5,696 bases of DNA from Planctomycetota bacterium (lineage in GTDB: Bacteria > Planctomycetota > Phycisphaerae > UBA1845 > UTPLA1): assembly GCA_027295245.1 (NCBI GenBank), contig JAPULF010000318.1, positions 1 to 5,696 on the forward strand, given 5' to 3'. The notes below the pieces were generated by a model. It was not told the DNA's origin and made no database searches. It was given only the letters and a program-made list of their open reading frames with translations. Position 1 is the first letter of the stretch, and the number at the start of each line of letters is the position of its first letter. The position numbers were made by a program, and so were the translations under genes. Of this stretch, positions 1-5,696 are shown piece after piece.

Positions 1-597
1 CAGTTTGTCACCCTACATCGTCTCACGGCCGATTGGGGGGAGGGCTCATCCGACGCACCCGGCGAGGAAGGCATGGGCGCCCCGCCCGAGTTCTTCGTGG
101 ACGCAACGTGGACCTACACGCAATTTCCGTTCTTTGAGTGGTCGATCCCCGGGGGCGACTTCGAGCTGGCAGCCAGCTCCGTCCAATCGATTGACGCCAT
201 CGGCGATTACACGTGGCCGTCCTTTCCCGCGGCCGTTGCCGACGTTCAGTTCTGGCTCGACAACCCGGCGTCTAACTTCGGCTGGATCCTGATCGGCAAC
301 GAGGGCATGTTAGGCACCACCAAGCGATTCGATACCCGCGAAAACCCGATCGAGGCCAACCGGCCCACGCTCACCATCGAATTCGGTGAAGCCCAGAACG
401 TCTGCATGTCCTGCCCCGGCGACTCCGATGGCAACGATTCGGTCAACGGAGCGGACATTCAAGGGTGGATCGACTGCATGATCGCGGGGGACGCCAACGC
501 TTGCCCCTGCGCCGACATGGACGCCGATCAAGCCCTCGAAGTCGAAGAGGACACGCCGTTGTTCGTCGAACGGCTACTCGAAAGCCCCCCTTGCTAA
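1..597 (+). CDS. Secreted DNRLRE-type beta-domain protein with C-terminal dockerin-like module (5' partial)
   Basis: The frame is open from the first base, so the gene begins upstream and only its last 198 residues are here. The Met at position 73 is internal: the residues before it ('TADWGEGSSDAPGEEGMGAP') already belong to the domain. Residues 1 to about 130 resemble the C-terminal half of the DNRLRE/choice-of-anchor beta-sandwich domains of secreted bacterial proteins, with typical pieces 'DATWTYTQFPF', 'PGGDF', 'WLDNPASNFGWILIGNE', 'KRFDTREN' and 'RPTLTIEFGE'. Residues 135-197 form a dockerin-like pair of calcium loops (D-S-D-G-N-D-S-V and D-M-D-A-D-Q-A-L), the second followed by 'TPLFVERLL'. 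Six cysteines (135, 138, 159, 168, 170, 198) sit only in this tail, and the last residue is Cys. Translation ends with tandem stops TAA-TGA. The protein is probably extracellular or surface attached. The enzymatic function, if any, lay in the missing N-terminal part. Reality of the gene is near certain; the domain name is by recognition only. Confidence 0.85.
   Translation, partial: QFVTLHRLTADWGEGSSDAPGEEGMGAPPEFFVDATWTYTQFPFFEWSIPGGDFELAASSVQSIDAIGDYTWPSFPAAVADVQFWLDNPASNFGWILIGNEGMLGTTKRFDTRENPIEANRPTLTIEFGEAQNVCMSCPGDSDGNDSVNGADIQGWIDCMIAGDANACPCADMDADQALEVEEDTPLFVERLLESPPC
403..594 (+). other. Dockerin-like / paired EF-type calcium-loop module with cysteines
   Basis: This encodes residues 135-198 of the partial gene at the window start. 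Two loops with Asp/Asn at ligand positions 1, 3 and 5 and an acidic residue at position 12 are visible: 'DSDGNDSVNGAD' and 'DMDADQALEVEE'. The usual Gly at loop position 6 is replaced by Asp and Gln. Such tails are widespread on secreted planctomycete proteins, where true cohesin partners are mostly unproven, so 'dockerin-like' is a structural label and does not imply a cellulosome. Confidence 0.7.
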
Positions 598-600
598 TGA

Positions 601-1782
601 CTACGGCTCGCGGAGCGCCGCAACGATCTCGAGCCGGGCCGCCCGAACTGCGGGCAGCAACGCCCCGCACACCCCCACTACCGAAACGAGAATCAGCGAC
701 GCCAACACGATTCTCCAGTTCATCGAAATCTTGAATGCCAGCGTCGTGAAGGTCGTCGCCCCGAACATGTCCTTCGTATTGCCGACCAACGACAGCCAGG
801 CGCCGCACGCCAGGCACCCCAACACCCCCCCGATTAGCGAGAGCAACACGGACTCGATCACGAAACCCCACAGCACCTGCCCACCCGAGTAGCCGATCGT
901 CCGCAGCATGGCCACCTCGCGCGTCCGCCCCGCCACCATCGAATACATCGTGTTGGCGATCGAGAAAACCGCGGCCAGCGACATGACGGCCACCAACCCG
1001 CCGGCGATGCCGATGTAGATCCGGATCCATTTCGCCTGCCCGTCCCAGTAATCCGTTTCCGTCGCGCCCGTCAGTTGGATCGCCGGGCCCTCGATCCGCT
1101 CCAAGACCGACTTGGCGTCCGCCCCGTCCCCCAGCCGAAGGCTCGCCGACGAATACCTGCTGCGGTTGTACGAATTCATCAACGAATGCAGATCGCCCCA
1201 GATTTCGCTTTCCATCGGGCCGCCGTCCGCCGAGAAATACCCCGTGATCTCGTACGGCCGAATGCCGCCGTGGCCCAGGTTGATCGTCTCGCCGATCTCC
1301 AGTCCGCCGAACTGCTCGGCCGCGGCCCTTCCGACGATCACCTCCCGCGACCCGAGCGTCCGATTGCCCGCAAAGCTCACGTTTTGATGGACCTTGAACG
1401 CGGACTTCGTAACACCGCGCACCGCGACGTTGGCGAACGTGGCTCCTCCGTCACGCAATCTCGGAAGCGAAACCTGCACCAGCATTTCGGGGCTGATAAG
1501 CCTCTCACCCGTTTCCGGATCGACTTGCACGTCCGAGAGTTGGTGCAACCGGTTGAACTCCTCCGGAGACACGGCGCTGTTGCTCTCGGCCGTCGAGCCG
1601 CGCTTGATCACGATCAGTTTCCGACTGTCACCTGCCACCGACAACGAGTCACGCAACGCCGCATGAAAACCCATCATCCAGCCGAACACGCCGACGACCG
1701 CCGCGATGACCAGGATCGTCAGCAACGTCGTCGTCTTCCGTGCAAAGAGACTCAACCAGTGATAACGAAGCGGAAGCGCCAT
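601..1782 (-). CDS. FtsX/MacB-type ABC transporter permease (second permease of the operon)
   Basis: A 393-residue inner-membrane permease of the MacB/LolC-LolE/FtsX fold. TM1 lies at about residues 19-39. A large extracytoplasmic MacB-PCD-like domain follows (about 45-252), then TM2 (about 255-282), TM3 (about 303-333) and TM4 (about 356-378). The cytoplasmic loop after TM2, 'GRTREVAMLRTIGY' (285-298), is the typical ATPase-coupling segment, and the C-terminus 'PAVRAARLEIVAALR' is the standard ending of the family. The length fits the usual 380-410. The ATG at 1782 is the natural start, because TM1 follows directly and the preceding gene ends 23 bases upstream. The ribosome-binding site is weak: GGGGA about 13 bases before the ATG. 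It is the last gene of the operon and converges on the dockerin-tailed gene with three bases between stop codons. It probably pairs with the other permease as a heterodimer (inference). The substrate cannot be read from the sequence. Confidence 0.93.
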   Translation of the reverse strand: MALPLRYHWLSLFARKTTTLLTILVIAAVVGVFGWMMGFHAALRDSLSVAGDSRKLIVIKRGSTAESNSAVSPEEFNRLHQLSDVQVDPETGERLISPEMLVQVSLPRLRDGGATFANVAVRGVTKSAFKVHQNVSFAGNRTLGSREVIVGRAAAEQFGGLEIGETINLGHGGIRPYEITGYFSADGGPMESEIWGDLHSLMNSYNRSRYSSASLRLGDGADAKSVLERIEGPAIQLTGATETDYWDGQAKWIRIYIGIAGGLVAVMSLAAVFSIANTMYSMVAGRTREVAMLRTIGYSGGQVLWGFVIESVLLSLIGGVLGCLACGAWLSLVGNTKDMFGATTFTTLAFKISMNWRIVLASLILVSVVGVCGALLPAVRAARLEIVAALREP

Positions 1783-1805
1783 GGCGGATTATCTTTCCCC
1801 GGACA

Positions 1806-2975
1806 TCATGCCACCCGCCGCAGCGCGTCGGTCGTCTGAAGCCGGAGCGACTGAATCGCCGGCCAAAGTCCCGAAACCAGCCCGACCGTCAACGCGATGG
1901 CGAACGACGCAATAATGGCATCAGAGGAAACTTCGAGCGAACTGATCGGCCCGTAGTTCAACCGTCGAACCGGAAACACCAGCAGGATTGCCGCCGTCGG
2001 CACGATCCCGATTAACGCCCCCATCAGCGAAAGCAGCACGCTCTCCCCCAGCACGATCGCGAAAATGCGCCCACTCGCAAAACCGATCGCCTTAAACACC
2101 GCCAGTTCCCGCGTCCGCTCCCGAAAGCTCATCATCATCGTGTTGCCGGCAACCAACGCGATAATCACCACCACCACCACAGCCATCGCCTCCATCAAGC
2201 CCGGAAGGTCGCCCATCGCCTGCGTGAATCGGCTCTTGAATACGCTCTCGTCCTCGGTCTTGGTCGCCTCGGACGTGCCGGCAAACAACCGGTCGATCTC
2301 CACTTGAAGCCATCGCAAGTCCTCGACGGAGTGGCACTTCACCCAGAAAACGTTACAGATCGGGTTCTCGCTGCCGGCCTCCTTGAGTGATTCCTCCAGA
2401 TAGCCTCGCCTGAAGAAAAAATAGTTCGCCACGCTCGGATTCGTCATGATCTTGACGACCCGAAACTCCAGTGCGAGGTACGGCGGAACCGTGCTGTGCA
2501 GTTCGACCCGATCGCCCACCGACCACTCGTATTGCTCCGCAATCGCCCGACCAACCACGCACGCCCGGCGCTCCCGCTCCCAGGCCTCCACGTCCGTCTC
2601 AGTCATTCCTGCGTCGGAATAGACAACCGGAAAAGTATCGACATCCGCCGCAAGGCTCGTCAGCGTGTTCTGCTCGTCGGGCACCCGACCGCCGAACCAT
2701 CGCATCCCGCACACCGCCCGAAGGCGCTTGCGGTCTGGGTCGAGAGCCTCGATCTCCCGCCGCTTCCGCTCGGGCAGTCCATTGGTCAATGTGGTCTTGT
2801 CATGAACCGCAAGCCGCAGCTGTTTGGCGTTGGACTCGCCGATCTCCTTCAGCGCCACCACGCACGAAATCGCCGCCACGAAGATCGCCATCGGCAACGC
2901 GAACGCAACTACAGTCAACGCCGTACGCGACGGATTCCGCCGCAGGTTCTGCATCAGGATATAGCCCAACGTCAT
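1806..2975 (-). CDS. FtsX/MacB-type ABC transporter permease (first permease of the operon)
   Basis: A 389-residue permease with the same four-TM plan as its downstream neighbour but clearly divergent in sequence. A short cytoplasmic start 'MTLGYILMQNLRRNPSRTAL' leads into TM1 (about 18-42). The extracytoplasmic domain spans about 45-258, followed by TM2 (about 261-283), TM3 (about 303-335) and TM4 (about 352-373). The coupling loop 'RERTRELAVFKAIGF' (285-299) and the ending 'PAIQSLRLQTTDALRRVA' are family hallmarks. Start: ATG at 2975 with GAGG eight bases upstream (plus-strand 2984-2987). The ATPase gene stops 16 bases before it, so the two are almost certainly co-transcribed. It should form the membrane half of an exporter or mechanotransmission complex powered by that ATPase. 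The extracytoplasmic domain contains an aromatic/basic stretch 'NYFFFRRGYLEESL' (184-197). The family is certain; the cargo (peptide, lipid, lipoprotein or antibiotic) is not determinable. Confidence 0.93.
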   Translation of the reverse strand: MTLGYILMQNLRRNPSRTALTVVAFALPMAIFVAAISCVVALKEIGESNAKQLRLAVHDKTTLTNGLPERKRREIEALDPDRKRLRAVCGMRWFGGRVPDEQNTLTSLAADVDTFPVVYSDAGMTETDVEAWERERRACVVGRAIAEQYEWSVGDRVELHSTVPPYLALEFRVVKIMTNPSVANYFFFRRGYLEESLKEAGSENPICNVFWVKCHSVEDLRWLQVEIDRLFAGTSEATKTEDESVFKSRFTQAMGDLPGLMEAMAVVVVVIIALVAGNTMMMSFRERTRELAVFKAIGFASGRIFAIVLGESVLLSLMGALIGIVPTAAILLVFPVRRLNYGPISSLEVSSDAIIASFAIALTVGLVSGLWPAIQSLRLQTTDALRRVA

Positions 2976-2991
2976 CGATATTGCCTCGCCG

Positions 2992-3699
2992 TCAAGACGC
3001 CGACGAAGCCTGCCGGGCCTCGTCCCGCTCGAAAACGCCCTTGTCCAGGTGAAGCAGTCGCCGGGCCCTATCCGCCGCCCGTTGATCGTGTGTCACGATC
3101 ACGATGGTCTTGCCGAACTCGGAGTTGAGCAGTTGCAAAAGATCCAGAATCTCGCTGGACGTCTTAGCATCCAGATCCCCGGTGGGCTCGTCCGCCAAAA
3201 TCACGTCGGGATCGGTCACTATCGCTCGGGCAATCGCCACCCGCTGTTCCTCCCCGCCCGAAAGCTGGTTGGGACGGTGATCCGCCCGATCGGTCAGCCC
3301 CACCACGTCCAGGGCCGTCCCCACCCGCTCCCGCCGCTCGGCCGAAGACATCCGAAAAAGAAGCAGCGGCAGCTCGACATTCTGCTGGGCCGTCAGCACC
3401 GGCACCAGGTAATACATCTGAAAGACAAATCCGATATGCCGGCTACGCCAACGCGTCCGTTCCCGCTCGCTCATCGACTCCAGGTGGGCCTCTCCCACCC
3501 GCACGCTTCCCCCATCGGGCCGGTCCAAACCCGCCAACAGGTGCAACAGCGTAGACTTCCCCGACCCGCTGGGCCCCATCAACGCCACGTATTCCCCGGC
3601 CTCTATCTCCAGGTCGAGTCCCTGAAGGACCGGGATCTCGAGCCGATCCTTGTAGTAGGACTTTCGAACTTCTCGCAATTCAATATCGGCGGCACTCAT
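2992..3699 (-). CDS. MacB/LolD-type ABC transporter ATP-binding protein
   Basis: A 235-residue cytoplasmic ATPase that energises the two permeases encoded just downstream. All nucleotide-binding elements are present: Walker A 'GPSGSGKST' (42-50), Q-loop '[14 protein letters not shown]' (91-104), signature '[14 protein letters not shown]' (146-159), Walker B plus D-loop '[12 protein letters not shown]' (166-177), and the switch histidine in 'IVTHD' (201-205). The Q-loop wording ('[15 protein letters not shown]') and the length are typical of the LolD/MacB-ATPase/FtsE-like group. The signature reads LSGGE where LSGGQ is commoner; this is a tolerated variant. The frame stays open up to an ATG at 4002, but the start at 3699 is preferred. 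Family homology begins at '[15 protein letters not shown]', GGGGAG lies six bases upstream, and the longer version would run antisense through the promoter and start of the divergent gene. It is the first gene of the three-gene operon, read from a promoter near 3757-3784. Related systems often have an HlyD-like adaptor; none is seen here. Confidence 0.95.
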   Translation of the reverse strand: MSAADIELREVRKSYYKDRLEIPVLQGLDLEIEAGEYVALMGPSGSGKSTLLHLLAGLDRPDGGSVRVGEAHLESMSERERTRWRSRHIGFVFQMYYLVPVLTAQQNVELPLLLFRMSSAERRERVGTALDVVGLTDRADHRPNQLSGGEEQRVAIARAIVTDPDVILADEPTGDLDAKTSSEILDLLQLLNSEFGKTIVIVTHDQRAADRARRLLHLDKGVFERDEARQASSAS

Positions 3700-3705
3700 C
3701 GGTCG

Positions 3706-3711
3706 CTCCCC
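3706..3711 (-). promoter_or_regulatory. Ribosome-binding site of the ABC ATPase gene
   Basis: Read on the minus strand, GGGGAG stands six bases before the ATG at 3699. It supports the 235-residue start over the in-frame ATG 101 codons further upstream. Confidence 0.6.
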
Positions 3712-3756
3712 GCCACACCGGGGCAGCGCCCGATCGTGGAATTTCGCAAGATCGTC

Positions 3757-3784
3757 ATTATACGGCCCCGGCGAGCCCTCACCA
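3757..3784 (-). promoter_or_regulatory. Putative sigma70-type promoter of the ABC operon
   Basis: On the minus strand a perfect TATAAT (plus-strand 3757-3762) is preceded, with a 16-base spacer, by a poor -35 candidate TGGTGA (plus-strand 3779-3784). Transcription would start near 3750 and leave a leader of about 50 bases before the ATPase start codon. The -10 is strong in an otherwise GC-rich stretch; the -35 is weak, so an activator or a non-standard sigma factor cannot be excluded. Confidence 0.5.
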
Positions 3785-3831
3785 CGGCGGGCGGAATCCA
3801 TTTGGAAACGACGAGGCGCCGCCAAGGGCAA

Positions 3832-3860
3832 TTCGGGGCCTGATTTCGACCGGGTACAAT
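3832..3860 (+). promoter_or_regulatory. Putative sigma70-type promoter of the copper radical oxidase gene
   Basis: TACAAT at 3855-3860 matches the -10 consensus at five of six positions. Seventeen bases upstream is only a weak -35 (TTCGGG, 3832-3837). The predicted start near 3867 gives a short leader of about 23 bases that contains the strong Shine-Dalgarno sequence. Confidence 0.4.
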
Positions 3861-3871
3861 ACATGTGGGTG

Positions 3872-3882
3872 GAAAGGAGGTG
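3872..3882 (+). promoter_or_regulatory. Unusually complete Shine-Dalgarno sequence of the oxidase gene
   Basis: GAAAGGAGGTG matches the complement of the conserved 16S rRNA 3' end over 11 consecutive bases, ending seven bases before the ATG at 3890. It fixes the start codon and is much stronger than the ribosome-binding sites of the three ABC genes, suggesting high translation initiation for this secreted enzyme. Confidence 0.85.
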
Positions 3883-3889
3883 GCCGATC

Positions 3890-5696
3890 ATGCGAACGCT
3901 GGGAAGGCAAATCGGCGTAGTTGCGTTATTCCTTTCCGCGAGTTCGGCAAACGGCGCATCCATCAGCGGCACCATCCTCGAAAGCGGTTCGCAGACCCCC
4001 ATTGCCGATGCACGCGTAACCGTTTTTGAGCCAACGCTTCAATTCTTCCAGGAGACACGAACCGACGCCCTGGGACAGTACACATTTCCCGATGTCCCCA
4101 ACGAAGACCTCCTGCAACTGGGCGCTTCCAGCCTCGGCAGGCAATACCGCCAGATCGAGGTCATCATCGAGGGGGACGGCTTCGAGCACGATTTCGTCCT
4201 GGGTCCCGAGAGCCACCCCGGCGAATGGACCGTCGTCGGAAACACCCTTCCGGAATTCTTCGACGCCACCGACATCGCAATCCTCCGCCCCGACGGCAAG
4301 ATCTTCTACTGCCACGACACCGTCGATCCAATCCTGTTCGACCCGATTTCCGGTCAAAAGTCGTTCCCAACAGGATCGTGGTCCGAGCAAGGTTGCATGA
4401 ACGCCAGCCTCCGGTCCGACGGTTCGATACTTATGATCGGCGGCCAGGACGGTTCGGACCCCGGTTCGTTTACCGACGCGATCCCATGGGTAAAGCGTTA
4501 CGATCCGCAATCCAACGCGTGGTTCAACCCGCCCGACCTTCAACATCCGACCGGGCGTTGGTATCCCGGACTGTCTCGGCTGGCCGACGGCTCGCTCCTC
4601 GTCATGGGCGGCGGCACGGCCCCCAGCGCAGTTCGCACTGATACATGCGAACGAATGGACCTCGCGACATCGCAATGGAGCTACACCGGCTCGATGCAAA
4701 ACCCGTGCGAGTTTCCCCCCTCGGCGTTGCTCTTTACCGGCGAAGTGCTGGCGACGTGGTGGCCGCCCCAGCTCTACAACCCCACAACCGGCCAATGGCG
4801 CCCGACCGGCAGCTTCGTCCAGCCCAATCGATTCTGGCCCGGCCATTCCGATCACTCCATCGTCGTCCTGGCGGACGGCCGCGTGCTCGCCGTCGGCATC
4901 GTGGGCGCGGCCGGCGGAAACACGGTCATGGGCGAAATCTACGACCCCGCAACAGAGACGTGGAGCCTCACCTCGAATCCCGTTCTGGTTCGCTATCAGA
5001 CCGAATGCGTACAACTGCCCGACGGCCGCATCCTCGTCGCCGGCGGCGAGACCGAAGAATCGAATCCCCCGGTGCCCGACGTCCTGGGCATCGTCAAGTG
5101 GTGCGACCTTTACGATCCGCCCTCGAATACCTGGCGGCGCATTGCCGACCTCAACTGGCACCGCGAGTACCACGCCGTCACCCTGCTCATCCCCGACGGC
5201 CGCGTCCTGACGACCGGCGGCACCCGCATCAAGTTTCAGGTCGGTCCCACCAGCGCGGACATCGAGGCATACAGCCCCCCCTATCTCTTCCGCGGCGTCC
5301 GGCCCGAGATCCTCGGCCCCGTGGGCACTCGGTTCGATCGCGGCTGCGAAATCTCGTTCGACATCGCCCCGACCATGCAGATTACATCCGTCGTCCTCAT
5401 GGGAACGGGCATCACCACGCATTGGGTAGACGCCGGCGTCCCCCGACGATTGCCGCTACCGTTCCAACAGTCGGGAGACACGATCACCGCCACCCTCCCC
5501 ACCGACCCCAACCTGCTTCCGCTCGGCCATTACATGCTGTTCGCCATGGTCGACGACATCCCCTCGGTCGGGCGCATTCTCCAAGTCACGACCGATCCAT
5601 CGCCCCCCGGCGACGTAAACGCCGACGGCGCCGCCGACGTACAGGACGTGCCGCTATTCGTAGATTTCCTGCTCGGAACCGCAGCGCCCACCACCT
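3890..5696 (+). CDS. Secreted copper radical oxidase (galactose oxidase/glyoxal oxidase family) with N-terminal beta domain and dockerin-like tail (3' partial)
   Basis: The frame is open for 602 codons to the window end. Residues 1-22/23 form a signal peptide (Arg-rich start, hydrophobic 'IGVVALFLSASSA', small residues at the cut site). Residues 24 to about 108 look like a carboxypeptidase-regulatory/transthyretin-like domain ('ISGTILESGSQTPIADARV', 'TDALGQYTFPDVP'). Residues about 115-460 form a kelch propeller: seven units with a central DG at 135, 177, 233, 329, 378 and 436 (TG at 283), about 50 residues apart. Residues about 460-567 match the galactose-oxidase early-set (DUF1929-like) domain ('AYSPPYLF', 'LPLGHYMLFAMVDDIPSVG'). 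Aligned by eye with fungal galactose oxidase, C169 and Y225 ('GRWYPG') fit the Cys-Tyr cofactor C228/Y272; Y427-H428 ('REYHAV') fit Y495/H496; H511 ('ITTHWVDAG', then 'RRLPL') fits H581. The family oxidises alcohols or aldehydes with O2, producing H2O2; the substrate here is unknown. T243 occupies the stacking-Trp290 position. A dockerin-like tail begins at residue 574. Family assignment is firm, activity is inferred. Confidence 0.92.
   Translation, partial: MRTLGRQIGVVALFLSASSANGASISGTILESGSQTPIADARVTVFEPTLQFFQETRTDALGQYTFPDVPNEDLLQLGASSLGRQYRQIEVIIEGDGFEHDFVLGPESHPGEWTVVGNTLPEFFDATDIAILRPDGKIFYCHDTVDPILFDPISGQKSFPTGSWSEQGCMNASLRSDGSILMIGGQDGSDPGSFTDAIPWVKRYDPQSNAWFNPPDLQHPTGRWYPGLSRLADGSLLVMGGGTAPSAVRTDTCERMDLATSQWSYTGSMQNPCEFPPSALLFTGEVLATWWPPQLYNPTTGQWRPTGSFVQPNRFWPGHSDHSIVVLADGRVLAVGIVGAAGGNTVMGEIYDPATETWSLTSNPVLVRYQTECVQLPDGRILVAGGETEESNPPVPDVLGIVKWCDLYDPPSNTWRRIADLNWHREYHAVTLLIPDGRVLTTGGTRIKFQVGPTSADIEAYSPPYLFRGVRPEILGPVGTRFDRGCEISFDIAPTMQITSVVLMGTGITTHWVDAGVPRRLPLPFQQSGDTITATLPTDPNLLPLGHYMLFAMVDDIPSVGRILQVTTDPSPPGDVNADGAADVQDVPLFVDFLLGTAAPTT
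5609..5696 (+). other. Dockerin-like calcium-loop module at oxidase C-terminus (cut by window edge)
   Basis: Residues 574-602 of the oxidase begin with a canonical loop 'DVNADGAADVQD' (Asp/Asn at 1, 3 and 5, Gly at 6, Asp at 12), followed by the helix 'VPLFVDFLLGT'. The second loop is expected beyond the window. The helix shares the 'PLFVxxLL' pattern with the tail of the protein encoded at 1-597. Confidence 0.75.

Larger units (their letters stand above)
3700..3889. promoter_or_regulatory. Divergent intergenic region between ABC operon and copper radical oxidase gene
   Basis: This 190-base region separates the two start codons and carries the expression signals for both directions. Besides the two promoters and ribosome-binding sites listed separately, it holds a direct repeat GATCGT at 3732-3737 and 3750-3755 (18 bases start to start, just downstream of the minus-strand -10). 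A small inverted repeat TCCA-TT-TGGA lies at 3797-3806, between the two promoters. Both are short enough to be chance; they are the only candidates for operator elements. No riboswitch-like structure, small RNA or convincing small ORF was seen. Confidence 0.6.

Noticed and set aside
73..597. Treating the Met at 73 as the start of the first gene
   Set aside because: The frame is open back to base 1 and the residues before this Met belong to the same conserved domain, so the gene is truncated by the window edge and does not start here.
601..620. Possible hairpin GCTC-CGC-GAGC (minus strand) as a terminator of the ABC operon
   Set aside because: The stem is only four base pairs, lies inside the coding sequence and has no following U-run.
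443..1030. 195-codon minus-strand frame spanning the junction of the two convergent genes
   Set aside because: A different frame from the permease gene, Arg/Gly-rich, running through two well-supported genes; a codon-bias artefact.
1075..1839. 254-codon plus-strand open frame inside the permease region
   Set aside because: An Arg/His/Pro-rich shadow translation opposite a clearly real membrane protein; no ribosome-binding site or motif.
3049..3843. 264-codon plus-strand open frame opposite the ABC ATPase
   Set aside because: It overlaps the whole ATPase gene in antisense, has Gln/His/Pro-rich composition and no domain; the minus strand carries every expected ATPase motif.
3700..4002. N-terminal extension of the ABC ATPase to the ATG at 4002 (101 extra residues)
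   Set aside because: The extra part has no ABC homology, would lie antisense across the oxidase start and both promoters, and the start at 3699 has its own ribosome-binding site exactly where the family homology begins.
3926..5422. Long 498-codon open frame on the minus strand opposite the oxidase gene
   Set aside because: It is a shadow frame created by GC-rich codon use. The protein is a low-complexity Gly/Ala/Asp/Arg mix without recognisable motifs, while the plus strand has a signal peptide, a strong ribosome-binding site and clear family motifs throughout.
1..5696. CRISPR arrays, tRNA or rRNA genes, insertion sequences, attachment sites
   Set aside because: No spaced direct repeats, transposase-like frames, terminal inverted repeats or tRNA-like cloverleaf signals were noticed; the window is almost wholly occupied by the five genes.

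Overview
The window is GC-rich bacterial DNA with five coding regions on two strands and almost no spare sequence. Two secreted proteins end in dockerin-like paired calcium-loop modules of the kind very common in Planctomycetota (Phycisphaerae-like lineages): one starts 'CPGDSDGNDSVNGADIQGW' and the other 'PGDVNADGAADVQDVPLF'. One of these proteins also carries a 'TADWGEGSSDAPGEEGMGAP' type beta domain. This makes a planctomycete, or a metagenomic relative, the most likely source. That placement is inferred from protein style; there is no rRNA or other marker.

Layout. Positions 1-597 (+) hold the C-terminal part of a secreted DNRLRE-type protein with a dockerin-like tail. Three bases later, tail to tail, lies the end of a three-gene minus-strand operon running from about 3699 down to 601. 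In transcription order it encodes a MacB/LolD-type ABC ATPase (3699-2992), a first FtsX/MacB-type permease (2975-1806) and a second, divergent permease (1782-601), with gaps of 16 and 23 bases. A 190-base divergent intergenic region (3700-3889) contains a perfect TATAAT on the minus strand for the ABC operon, a TACAAT on the plus strand, and an unusually complete Shine-Dalgarno sequence. From 3890 (+) to beyond the window end runs a large secreted protein.

That large protein is the highlight. It reads as a copper radical oxidase of the galactose oxidase/glyoxal oxidase family: signal peptide, carboxypeptidase-regulatory-like beta domain, seven degenerate kelch blades, galactose-oxidase C-terminal early-set domain, then a dockerin-like module cut by the window edge. 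By eye, all five residues that build the copper-radical site in fungal galactose oxidase have counterparts (C169, Y225, Y427, H428, H511). The position of the stacking tryptophan is a threonine.

How the genes work together: the ABC genes form a tripartite-type exporter core, with one ATPase and two different permeases. No periplasmic adaptor or outer-membrane channel is in view. The divergent promoter region could couple the exporter to the oxidase, but nothing in the sequence proves a functional link. The two dockerin-tailed proteins probably share an extracellular or cell-surface fate.
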